Positions 52,700 through 61,167 of a DNA stretch of 64,000 bases are shown here, one piece after another. The translations under genes were made by a program, and so were the position numbers. Every line of letters starts with the position of its first letter. The stretch's first letter is position 1. The notes beneath the pieces are model-generated. The model did not search any database. It was not told the origin of the DNA and saw nothing but the letters and a program-made list of their open reading frames with translations. Origin of the DNA: Sinorhizobium sp. A49 (lineage in GTDB: Bacteria; Pseudomonadota; Alphaproteobacteria; Rhizobiales; Rhizobiaceae); the NCBI RefSeq assembly GCF_002002725.1, contig NZ_MUNW01000062.1, positions 124,001 to 188,000 of the forward strand. Reading direction: 5' to 3'.

Positions 52700-53194
52700 C
52701 TACAGCGAGTGATATCCGCGGTCTACATAAATGAGCGGCGGACGCGTCGGGCCAAGCGCAACGTCCACCACCTCGCCAAACAGCACAAGATGAGTTGCAA
52801 TGGTCTTGACCTCGATCAGCCGGCAATCGAACGCGGCCGTCGCGTTGACCAGGATCGGCGAACCGGTTGCCAGTTGCGTCCATTGCCCAAGCGCGAAGCG
52901 GCGGTCCATGTCGAGCTGGTCACGGCCGGAAAAGGCGTGGGCAAGCGCGCGGTGCTCGTCGCCAAGCAGGTTCAGGGCAAAGCTGTCGCCCCGCACGAAG
53001 ACGTCGTTGCGCGGGTTGGCGCCGTTCAGGCAGACGAGGACGGTCGGCGGACTGTCGGAAACCGAGCAGGAGGCCGTGACCGTGACGCCGCGGCGCTCGC
53101 CACCATTGGCGGCGGTGATGAGCTGCACGTGGCCTGCCAGGCGGCTCATCGCGTCGCGATAACTTATCGGGTCCAGTCGGGTTCTCTCCAACAC
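52700..53194 (-). CDS. Flavin reductase family protein
   Basis: Encodes 164 residues. The FMN-binding split-barrel text is clear: FRDAMSRLAGHV-like start (YRDAMSRLAGHVQLITA), RRGVTVTASCSVSDSPPTVLVCLN and NDVFVRGDSFALNLL. The family includes HpaC/NtaB reductases that supply reduced FMN to two-component monooxygenases. No monooxygenase partner is next to it. It is separated from the CoxD-like gene by 120 bases and may have its own promoter. Confidence 0.88.
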   Translation of the reverse strand: MLERTRLDPISYRDAMSRLAGHVQLITAANGGERRGVTVTASCSVSDSPPTVLVCLNGANPRNDVFVRGDSFALNLLGDEHRALAHAFSGRDQLDMDRRFALGQWTQLATGSPILVNATAAFDCRLIEVKTIATHLVLFGEVVDVALGPTRPPLIYVDRGYHSL

Positions 53195-53488
53195 ATCTCT
53201 CTCCGGGCGATGTCAGGCACATATAGCCGCTGTTGGGAAATATGAAACCCGCTGGACGGAGATTCTTGCAGATGCGCGACATGGCCATGGCGCGGATCGG
53301 ATGGCGGTTGTTTCCACTTGCATCTTTTCCTTTGACGCCGGTGAACACATCCTTAAAACATGCGGCAACGACAGCGCCGCGGGTGACGAAGGTCATGCCG
53401 AGGACTGCGGTAACCTTTTTGGACTCGCTGCATAATCTCTCCTTGAAACCGTTCCGGGCTTGGGAACACTGCAGCAGTGGGGAATTGC
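53195..53488 (+). other. Intergenic region upstream of the substrate-binding protein gene
   Basis: About 290 bases between divergent genes. A minus-strand frame of moderate length begins near 53396 but merges into the flavin reductase gene in another frame and resembles no family, so I do not call it. Promoters for both neighbours should lie here; none is clear enough to mark. Confidence 0.4.
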
Positions 53489-54577
53489 ATGCTTCGATCG
53501 ATCGTTTTGAGCCTCATCGTTGCGGGAATGGCGCAGGCTGCACCTGCCGCCGCTGCCGGCGTCAAGGTCGCGGTTGTCGCTCCCGTCGAAGGGCCGTTCG
53601 CCTTGCTCGGCAAACAGATCATCGATGGCGCCTCGTTCCAGGCGAGCGATCGCGGCAGTGAAATCGTCGTCATTCCGGAAACATGCGACGCGGCCGGTGC
53701 TGATGCCCTGACGAAGGCTCTTCTGGCGGCAGGCGCCGAGGCGGCCATCGGCTTCCTCTGCACAGAGAGCCTCGAGGCGACGCTGCCGGCACTCGCAGAG
53801 GCGAACATTCCCGCGATCACGCTAAGCGTCCGCTCCGACATCCTGATGGAAGACGTGCTCAAGAAGAACTGGCCGCTGTTCCGCCTCGCTCCGAGCGGCA
53901 AGGCCGAATCGGCAAGCATCGTTGCCGCCATTACCGCGCTTTGGAAGGACAAGCCGATCGCCTTGATCGACGACGGCACCATCCACAGCCGCGAACTGGT
54001 CGAAAGCGTGCGCACAGCGCTTAGCGAAATAGGGCTGACACCGGTCTTCACAGATGCCTATCGCCCCGCCCAGGAGCAGCAGGTCAGTCTCGTACGCCGC
54101 CTCGTCAAGAGCGGCGCCACCCATGTTTTCACCGGTGGCGACCGGCAGGATACCGCCGTGATCGCACGCGATGCGCAGGAGGAAGGCGCAAACCTGACCC
54201 TCCTCGGCGGCGATACGTTGAACGCAGCCGAAGTGAGCGTGCCGCTCGCCGATGGCGTTCTGGCTCTCACATTGCCTGATGCGGCACAGTCAGCCGAAGG
54301 CAAGCCGGTCGCCGACGCCATGCGTGCAGCCGGCATCGAGCCCGAAGGCTACGTGCTGCCGGCATTCGGCGCCATGTCTCTTCTGGAACAGGCCAAGGAT
54401 CAGGCTGAGAAAGACGAAAAACCGTTGGTGGAAGCCCTGCTCAAAGGACCCTACCAGACCGTCCTGGGGCCGATTGCTTTCGATGCCGGGCATGAGCGCG
54501 CCGACAATTCCTATCGGTTGATGCAGTGGCAGGCCGGTCGCTTCGTGCCCGTTGCGGATCCTGCCGGAGCACAATGA
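53489..54577 (+). CDS. Periplasmic ABC-type branched-chain amino acid substrate-binding protein
   Basis: Encodes 362 residues from the ATG at 53489, which has GGGGAA upstream. A signal peptide (about 1-24) is followed by KVAVVAPVEGPFALLGKQIIDGA, the start of the leucine-binding-protein fold (peripla_BP_6). Later VFTGGDRQDTAVIARDAQEEG and VLPAFGAMSLLEQAKD fit its second lobe. There is no permease or ATPase gene nearby, so it is an orphan receptor. It overlaps the next gene (a P1-family peptidase) in ATGA. A role in taking up amino acids or peptide products is an inference. Confidence 0.85.
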   Translation: MLRSIVLSLIVAGMAQAAPAAAAGVKVAVVAPVEGPFALLGKQIIDGASFQASDRGSEIVVIPETCDAAGADALTKALLAAGAEAAIGFLCTESLEATLPALAEANIPAITLSVRSDILMEDVLKKNWPLFRLAPSGKAESASIVAAITALWKDKPIALIDDGTIHSRELVESVRTALSEIGLTPVFTDAYRPAQEQQVSLVRRLVKSGATHVFTGGDRQDTAVIARDAQEEGANLTLLGGDTLNAAEVSVPLADGVLALTLPDAAQSAEGKPVADAMRAAGIEPEGYVLPAFGAMSLLEQAKDQAEKDEKPLVEALLKGPYQTVLGPIAFDAGHERADNSYRLMQWQAGRFVPVADPAGAQ

Positions 54578-55581
54578 TGCAGCCTGGCCCGCGCAACCTC
54601 ATCACCGATGTCGCCGGCCTTTCCGTCGGCAACGCCGAAGACCATCGTTTGAAATCCGGCGTTACAGCTATCGTTTGCGATCCGCCGGCAACGGCTGCCG
54701 TTCAAGTGCTCGGCGGCGCGCCCGGCACGCGCGAAACGGATCTTCTGGAGCCGCACAACACCGTGCAGACTGTCGATGCCATCATTCTATCAGGCGGTTC
54801 GGCCTTTGGGCTGGACGCCGCCTCCGGCGCGCAGGCAGCCCTCAGGGAGATAGGACGCGGATTTGCCGTCGGGCCGCACCGGGTGCCGATCGTACCGTCG
54901 GCAATTCTCTTCGACCTGATCAATGGCGGCGAAAAAGATTGGGGCAAGTTTCCGCCCTATCGCGAACTTGGCTACGAGGCTGTGTGCAAAGCAGGCCCGA
55001 GCTTTTCGACGGGCTCGGCAGGCGCCGGCACCGGCGCCCTGACCGCGACCTTCAAGGGTGGCCTCGGCTCCGCCTCGATCGTGCTGCCGAACGGGATCAC
55101 CGTCGGCGCGCTCGTTGCCGTCAACGCCCTCGGCTCGGCGACCGTCGGCGACACCCGGCATTTCTGGGCTGCCCCCTTCGAAAGGCGGGAAGAGTTCGGT
55201 GGGCTTGGTCTGCCTCATCCCCTGCCGGCGGATGCATCCGAAATCCGCACGAAACTGCGGCCCAGCCAGTCGGCAGCCGCCAACACGACGATCGCGGTCA
55301 TCGCCACCGACGCGGTTTTGACGAAGGCTGAGGCCAAGCGGCTGGCTATCGCTGCACATGACGGATTCTCCCGGGCGTTGTGGCCGGCGCATACGCCGCT
55401 TGACGGTGACCTCGTCTTCGCGCTCGCTACCGGTGCAAGCGGCAGGACATTGGAACTCGAGGATTTCATCGATCTCGGTGCAGCTGCCGCGGCGACCATG
55501 GCGCGCGCGATCGCCCGCGGCGTCCACGACGCCACACCTGCGGAAAACGATCCATTGCCGAGCTGGTCGACCCGCCGATAA
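54574..55581 (+). CDS. P1 (S58) family aminopeptidase-like N-terminal nucleophile hydrolase
   Basis: Encodes 335 residues from the ATG at 54574; a second ATG at 54577 is equally placed for the GGAG site. Motifs of the DmpA/BapA family are [32 protein letters not shown] and [19 protein letters not shown]. The predicted self-cleavage site is N237-T238 in [14 protein letters not shown], which would free Thr as the nucleophile, like ornithine acetyltransferase. The family acts on D-amino acid amides and beta-peptides; the substrate here is unknown. It overlaps the upstream substrate-binding protein gene. Confidence 0.9.
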   Translation: MMQPGPRNLITDVAGLSVGNAEDHRLKSGVTAIVCDPPATAAVQVLGGAPGTRETDLLEPHNTVQTVDAIILSGGSAFGLDAASGAQAALREIGRGFAVGPHRVPIVPSAILFDLINGGEKDWGKFPPYRELGYEAVCKAGPSFSTGSAGAGTGALTATFKGGLGSASIVLPNGITVGALVAVNALGSATVGDTRHFWAAPFERREEFGGLGLPHPLPADASEIRTKLRPSQSAAANTTIAVIATDAVLTKAEAKRLAIAAHDGFSRALWPAHTPLDGDLVFALATGASGRTLELEDFIDLGAAAAATMARAIARGVHDATPAENDPLPSWSTRR

Positions 55582-55655
55582 AGCGCGATTGCCACCGCGC
55601 ATGTTGTTTGCGCGGCTGCGGAGTGCTATTGCGCGGGAAACAGCCGGAGCTTCTC

Positions 55656-56329
<674 letters not shown>

Positions 56330-56330
<1 letters not shown>

Positions 56331-57073
56331 TGATAACGCGCCTGGCGACGTCAGGACTGGTTCTGGGGGCGGTCGCGCTTGCGGCGTCGCAGGCGTCGGC
56401 TGGTGACTACGCAGCCTTCCAGCCGATCGGGTTTTCCTCCGACGGCAATGTCTTTGCGTTCGAAGAATACGGCGTTCAGGATGGTTCGGGTTTTCCCTAT
56501 TCGACAATCTTCGTCATCGATACACGCAACGACACGTTTCTGCCGGGCGCGCCCGTGCGCGCAGTCGGTCGCGAAGACGGCGCGCCGCTGCACCGGACGA
56601 GACACGAGGCGCATCGCCGCGCAGCCCCCTTGATCGATGCCTACAGGCTCGCCGATGCGCCGGGACTACTTGCGGCCTACAATCCGATTACCGAAGCGAA
56701 CGCAACGCCGCTGGCGTTGACCTACGATGCCTTTGCAGCGGACGATCCTTTCCGCGAGACCTACGGCCTCACCCTCGAGGAGAAAAGCTTCGAACCGGCA
56801 GGACTGTGCAAGGATTTCCTGAAGGAGGTCAAAGGTTTCCGCCTGTCGATGACGATGAAGGCCGGCAAGCCGGCAAGCGACATGTTGCAGGACGACACCC
56901 GTGTGCCGGAAAGCCGGCGTTGCCCGACGGGTTATCGTATCGGCGGTGCCGTGACCCATATGAATGACGACGGCACGCAAACCCATGTCGTGATGGTGCT
57001 GGTCAAATCGCTCGGGTTCGAAGGTACGACCGACGGACGATGGATTGCGGTTCCGACCCGGATCGTAAAATGA
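56330..57073 (+). CDS. DUF2259 exported protein
   Basis: Encodes 247 residues; its ATG shares one base with the rpe stop. A signal peptide ends at ASA before GDYAAFQPIGFSSDGNVFAFEEYGVQDGSGFPY, the defining start of DUF2259. The sequence suggests a beta-rich periplasmic protein with two cysteines near the C-terminus (LCKDF and RRCPTGY). Its function is unknown. It is co-translated with rpe and the following membrane protein gene. Confidence 0.85.
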
Positions 57074-57630
57074 ATGACACGGGCGCCGGGGCCGAGGCAA
57101 AATCAGCATATGCTTCTGCGCCGGCCCTGAAGCGCTCACGGTTCCTGCGGGCGTTTCCATCCACCATCGAGCTTGTCTTCGGCACGCCAGTCTGGGGGGT
57201 GGCGATGGTCGCCTCCGCTTGGGCCGCGCTCTGGCTGCGCGAGAGCGCCTTGACCTTCCATCTGGTGGAATTGCTGGTGATGTATGGGCTCGGTGGCATG
57301 CTGGCTTGGCCGATTGCCGTTTTTCTCGCGCGTTTCGCAACGCTTGGCCGTCCCGCCGAGACCCGGTTTGCGGCCTATCTGCTGTGTCTGTCGCTCGGCA
57401 CGATTGCGGTGACTGCGATGCTGTTCGCGCTCGACTATCGCGTCTTTTACGCGCGCTGGCATGCCGATACGGGTACCCGGACCTGGCTCTACCAGTTCGC
57501 ATTTACGTCGCTTGTTGCCTTCTACCAGTTCCTGGTGCTCGGCGTTCGGCTCTATCTTCCGGTCGGCGGCGCCGCGCTTCTGGCGGTCAGTTTGTGGCTT
57601 GCGGGCTCTGAAGGTCGTCAACAACGTTGA
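57070..57630 (+). CDS. Four-helix inner-membrane protein, function unknown
   Basis: Encodes 186 residues from the ATG that overlaps the previous stop in ATGA. A hydrophilic N-terminus of about 30 residues is followed by four hydrophobic helices (about 40-58, 63-88, 100-120, 140-175). It carries WPIAVFLARFATLGRPAETRF, which I recall from uncharacterised rhizobial membrane proteins, but no family is certain. The overlap suggests it belongs with the DUF2259 protein. Confidence 0.7.
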   Translation: MNDTGAGAEAKSAYASAPALKRSRFLRAFPSTIELVFGTPVWGVAMVASAWAALWLRESALTFHLVELLVMYGLGGMLAWPIAVFLARFATLGRPAETRFAAYLLCLSLGTIAVTAMLFALDYRVFYARWHADTGTRTWLYQFAFTSLVAFYQFLVLGVRLYLPVGGAALLAVSLWLAGSEGRQQR

Positions 57631-57693
57631 GCTTGCCGGGCATCTTTGCTAGAGGCACAGCCATCCTCCACTGATGACGAAAGCTGAGAGCCC

Positions 57694-58995
57694 ATGATCC
57701 CCCGTTATTCCCGACCGGAAATGGTGGCCATCTGGTCGCCGGAAACCAAGTTCCGCATCTGGTTCGAGATCGAGGCCCATGCCTGCGATGCGCTGGCCGA
57801 AATCGGCGTGATCCCGAAAGATGCCGCAAAGACGATCTGGGAAAAGGGTGGCGCTGCCAAATTCGACGTCGATCGCATCGACGAGATCGAAGCCGTCACC
57901 AAGCATGACGTGATCGCGTTCCTGACGCATTTGGCAGAGTTCGTCGGTCCTGACAGCCGCTTCATCCACCAGGGCATGACATCCTCCGACGTGCTCGACA
58001 CCTGCTTCAACGTCCAGCTGGTGCGCGCGACCGACCTGCTGCTGGCCGATATGGACAAGCTGCTGGAAGCGCTGAAGCGCCGCGCCTTCGAACACAAGGA
58101 TACGGTCACGATTGGCCGCTCGCACGGCATTCATGCCGAACCGACGACCTTCGGCGTCAAGCTGGCGCTTGCCTATGCTGAGTTCGACCGCTGCAAGCAG
58201 CGCCTGATCGCGGCCCGCGAGGAAATCGCCACTTGCGCCATCTCCGGCGCTGTCGGCACCTTCGCCAATATCGACCCGCGCGTCGAGGAACATGTCGCCA
58301 AGGCGCTTGGGCTGAAGCCGGAACCGGTCTCGACCCAGGTCATCCCGCGTGACCGCCATGCGATGTACTTTGCCACCCTTGGTGTCGTCGCCTCGTCGAT
58401 CGAGCGCCTGGCAACTGAAATCCGCCATCTACAGCGCACGGAAGTTCTGGAAGCCGAAGAGTATTTCTCGCCGGGCCAGAAGGGCTCGTCGGCCATGCCG
58501 CACAAGCGCAACCCGGTGCTGACGGAAAACCTCACGGGCCTTGCCCGCATGGTCCGCGCCTTTGCCATTCCGGCCATGGAAAACGTGGCCCTCTGGCACG
58601 AGCGCGACATCTCGCACTCGTCGGTCGAGCGCATGATCGGTCCCGATGCGACGGTGACGCTGGACTTCGCGCTTGCCCGCCTGACCAACGTCATCGACAA
58701 GCTGCTCGTCTACCCGGATAACATGACCAAGAACATGAACAAGTTCCGCGGTCTCGTTCACTCGCAGCGTGTCCTGCTCGCCCTGACGCAGGCCGGCGTG
58801 TCGCGCGAAGATGCCTATCGCCTGGTTCAGCGCAATGCGATGAAAGTCTGGGAACAGGGCAAGGACTTCCTTGAAGAGCTGCTTGCCGACGCCGAGGTCC
58901 GTGCGGCCCTTTCTGAAGCCGACATCCGCGAAAAGTTCGACCTCGGTTACCACACCAAACACGTCGACACGATCTTCAGCCGGGTGTTTGGCTGA
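57694..58995 (+). CDS. purB: Adenylosuccinate lyase
   Basis: Encodes 433 residues. The signature [10 protein letters not shown] at 265-274 is the fumarase/lyase superfamily loop; also [27 protein letters not shown] and the N-terminal [10 protein letters not shown]. PurB cuts SAICAR and adenylosuccinate, giving fumarate, in purine synthesis. It is followed by a hairpin terminator and, farther on, a second strong terminator. The preceding rpe-operon genes may share its transcript, as the gap is only 63 bases. Confidence 0.97.
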   Translation: MIPRYSRPEMVAIWSPETKFRIWFEIEAHACDALAEIGVIPKDAAKTIWEKGGAAKFDVDRIDEIEAVTKHDVIAFLTHLAEFVGPDSRFIHQGMTSSDVLDTCFNVQLVRATDLLLADMDKLLEALKRRAFEHKDTVTIGRSHGIHAEPTTFGVKLALAYAEFDRCKQRLIAAREEIATCAISGAVGTFANIDPRVEEHVAKALGLKPEPVSTQVIPRDRHAMYFATLGVVASSIERLATEIRHLQRTEVLEAEEYFSPGQKGSSAMPHKRNPVLTENLTGLARMVRAFAIPAMENVALWHERDISHSSVERMIGPDATVTLDFALARLTNVIDKLLVYPDNMTKNMNKFRGLVHSQRVLLALTQAGVSREDAYRLVQRNAMKVWEQGKDFLEELLADAEVRAALSEADIREKFDLGYHTKHVDTIFSRVFG

Positions 58996-59026
58996 ACCAC
59001 GCCGCGCAAAGCTGCGTAGTGGTTTT
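58995..59026 (+). terminator. Hairpin at the purB stop
   Basis: AACCAC (58995-59000) pairs with GTGGTT (59019-59024); an inner GCGCA/TGCG pairing extends the stem. It is followed by TT. It starts on the last base of the purB stop codon. Confidence 0.6.
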
Positions 59027-59048
59027 GCGATAAGGACATGCGCAAAAG

Positions 59049-59069
59049 CCGGGCGCCAAAGCCGCCCGG
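59049..59069 (+). other. Stable intergenic hairpin after purB
   Basis: CCGGGCG (59049-59055) pairs perfectly with CGCCCGG (59063-59069) around a seven-base loop. It lies between the purB terminator and the strong terminator at 59114-59154. It may be part of a small RNA. Confidence 0.45.
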
Positions 59070-59113
59070 TTCGTGCGAGGAACGAAGCACGTTTCTGTTG
59101 TAGTCCGCTATTG

Positions 59114-59154
59114 TGCCCGCATTTGATGCAGTTCGCTCGAATGCGGGCATTTTT
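59114..59154 (+). terminator. Strong rho-independent terminator in the purB-PilZ gap
   Basis: TGCCCGCATT (59114-59123) pairs perfectly with AATGCGGGCA (59140-59149) and is followed by five T. It lies about 120 bases past purB, after another terminator, so it could end a separate transcript, for example a small RNA. Confidence 0.75.
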
Positions 59155-59219
59155 GTTAGCTAGGAATTCAATCTTTGCGTGAGATGATCGAGGCTGATCA
59201 ATTCAGATCGAGGGTTCAC

Positions 59220-59525
59220 ATGGCCTACAAGGACAGTGTTCAGCGCACGGCGACGCGCACGCAGACGAAGATTACCGGGACTGTCACCGTCAAGACCGGC
59301 GCCAGCAACGGTATCGTCACGGATCTTTCCGCCGAAGGCATCTGCTTTCAGCTTTATTTCGACATCAACGCACGAACCGGACAGGAAGTGACGATCCGCA
59401 GCGAAGAGCTCGGATTTCTGACCGGCATGGTGCGCTGGTATCGCGGCGACAAGATTGGCATCAAGCTCAATCTCTCATCGAACACCGCCGCCCAGATTTC
59501 GTCCTATTACAAGCATTTCAAGTAG
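59220..59525 (+). CDS. PilZ domain c-di-GMP-binding protein
   Basis: Encodes 101 residues from the ATG at 59220, with GAGGG five bases before; in-frame TTG (59175) and ATG (59184) lie upstream without good sites. PilZ motifs are RTATR (R-x3-R) in the N-terminal part and DLSAEG (D-x-S-x2-G) in VTDLSAEGICF, then VRWYRGDKIGIKL. These residues bind c-di-GMP. With two GGDEF genes in the window it could be an effector of that signal; the output is unknown. Confidence 0.88.
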   Translation: MAYKDSVQRTATRTQTKITGTVTVKTGASNGIVTDLSAEGICFQLYFDINARTGQEVTIRSEELGFLTGMVRWYRGDKIGIKLNLSSNTAAQISSYYKHFK

Positions 59526-59548
59526 GTCGGGCGATCATAGCATGAGGA

Positions 59549-59575
59549 AGAGCCAGCCTCCCGGAGGCTGGCTCT
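59549..59575. terminator. Bidirectional hairpin between PilZ and DUF2189 genes
   Basis: A perfect 12 to 13-base stem (AGAGCCAGCCTCC with its complement) with a tiny CCGG loop lies 24 bases after the PilZ gene and 7 bases from the stop of the opposing gene. No long U-run is present. Confidence 0.65.
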
Positions 59576-59581
59576 CGGTCA

Positions 59582-60397
59582 TTATCGCGCCCGGCTGCGA
59601 GCCCCTGGCTCTACCATCTTGCGATACATATGCCATGTCGCGTGACCGAGGATCGGCATGATCACGGCGAGGCCGACGAAGACCGGGATCGACCCGATCA
59701 GGAGGCCAGCCGCAACGATCAGGCCCCAGAAGGCAACTGGAATGGGATTGACGAGGGTTGCTCGAATCGAGGTCTCGACGGCAGCCACCGCGCCGACGTC
59801 ACGATCGATCAGCATTGGAAACGACACCACGCTGATCGACAGCACGATGACGGCAAAGACGAACCCGACGGCGTTGCCGACCAGGATCAGATTCCAGCCC
59901 TGTTCCGTGCTGACGATGCCATTCCAGAAGGCGGCGAGCGATACCGGCGGTTCGGCACCGAATATCCTGACATAGAGCGCCTGTGCGACCAGCAGCCAGG
60001 CGATGAAGATGACAAAAAGCATCGCCGCGACGGCGATGATGGATGGCAGCGCCGGAGAACGATGCAGACGGAAGGCGTGAGGCCAGGACGTATCCATGCC
60101 GAGTTCGCGCCGCCTGCTGATCTCATAGAGCCCGATCGCGGCGACCGGCCCGATGAGGGCAAAGCCCGACGCAAGCGGATAGAGCAGCGGCAGCATGTTG
60201 GCACCCGCGCTCCACGTCATGAGCACGGCGCCGGCAATGGGGTAGATCAAGCAGAGAAAAACATAGTGAGACGGCTTTTCGCGAAAGTCGTTGAACCCGA
60301 GACGCAACGCGTCCATCACGTCCGCCAGGCCGATCTTTCGTATTCCGGGATGGGCGACGTTTGCGTCCGCTCCCGACAGAACATGGAATGTTGTCAT
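59582..60397 (-). CDS. DUF2189 multi-pass membrane protein
   Basis: Encodes 271 residues with five to six hydrophobic helices. Family motifs are DVMDALRLGFNDFREKPSHY near the start, GFALIGPVAAIGLYEISRRRELG and ISVVSFPMLIDRDVGAVAAV. DUF2189 proteins are integral inner-membrane proteins with no assigned role. An ATG with a nearby GGAG in the minus strand supports the start. It is monocistronic and diverges from the hydrolase gene that follows. Confidence 0.85.
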   Translation of the reverse strand: MTTFHVLSGADANVAHPGIRKIGLADVMDALRLGFNDFREKPSHYVFLCLIYPIAGAVLMTWSAGANMLPLLYPLASGFALIGPVAAIGLYEISRRRELGMDTSWPHAFRLHRSPALPSIIAVAAMLFVIFIAWLLVAQALYVRIFGAEPPVSLAAFWNGIVSTEQGWNLILVGNAVGFVFAVIVLSISVVSFPMLIDRDVGAVAAVETSIRATLVNPIPVAFWGLIVAAGLLIGSIPVFVGLAVIMPILGHATWHMYRKMVEPGARSRAR

Positions 60398-60558
60398 GGC
60401 TCACACTCCTCAACCACCACAGGGCGGCCACGGACCAGCGACAACGGCAAAACTCGAGCCGCATCGACCGCGACCTGCATTGTCGATTATACATAAAATG
60501 ATGCCTCTGTCGCCTACGCCTTGACTTCGACGACTTTCGACGCCACATCGCGGCCATT

Positions 60559-61113
60559 ATGAAACTTTCCGACGCCCATATCCTGATCGTTCCCGGCTAC
60601 ACCAATTCCGGCCCTGAGCATTGGCAGTCCCGCTGGGAGAGAAAAATGTCGACCGCGCGCCGCGTCGAGCAGGCCGAGTGGGCCAAGCCCGTGCGCGAGG
60701 ACTGGGTGGCGCGCATGGTTGAGGAGGTCAATGCCGCCGAAAAGCCGGTGGTCATTGTCGCCCACTCGCTTGGCGTCGCGACGGCCGTCCATGCCTTGCC
60801 ACACTTCGAAAAGAAGATCGCTGGTGCCTTCCTGGTGGCTCCGCCTGACGTAGCGAATACTGCGATCCGGCCGAAGCACCTGATGACCTTCGGCCCCTAC
60901 CCGCGCGATCCGCTGCCGTTCCCCTCGCTGATGGTTGCAAGCCGCAACGACCCGTTCGGCTCCTATGAACATGCGGACGATATCGCCAAGTCCTGGGGCT
61001 CGCTGTTGGTCGATGCCGGGGAATCCGGCCATCTCAATACCGAGTCAGGCCACGGTCCCTGGCCGGAAGGCACGATGGTTTTCGCGCAGTTTCTCAGCCG
61101 CCTCCAACCCTGA
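60559..61113 (+). CDS. RBBP9/YdeN family alpha/beta hydrolase
   Basis: Encodes 184 residues. The text ILIVPGYTNSGPEHWQSRWE is the defining N-terminus of RBBP9/YdeN serine hydrolases. The nucleophile is Ser70 in VIVAHSLGVATA, followed by an Asp in VASRNDPFGSYEHA and a His in GESGHLNTESGHG. Substrate unknown. It is monocistronic, 50 bases before the large GGDEF-EAL gene. Confidence 0.9.
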   Translation: MKLSDAHILIVPGYTNSGPEHWQSRWERKMSTARRVEQAEWAKPVREDWVARMVEEVNAAEKPVVIVAHSLGVATAVHALPHFEKKIAGAFLVAPPDVANTAIRPKHLMTFGPYPRDPLPFPSLMVASRNDPFGSYEHADDIAKSWGSLLVDAGESGHLNTESGHGPWPEGTMVFAQFLSRLQP

Positions 61114-61167
61114 GGCTACTGCGAATAAGACGACTCGGCATTAATCCGAAGTTCATGGTCCGCGATC

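Noticed and set aside
52920-53396. 158-codon minus-strand frame upstream of and into the flavin reductase gene
   Set aside because: Its second half is out of frame with the reductase gene it overlaps, and its start has no ribosome site.
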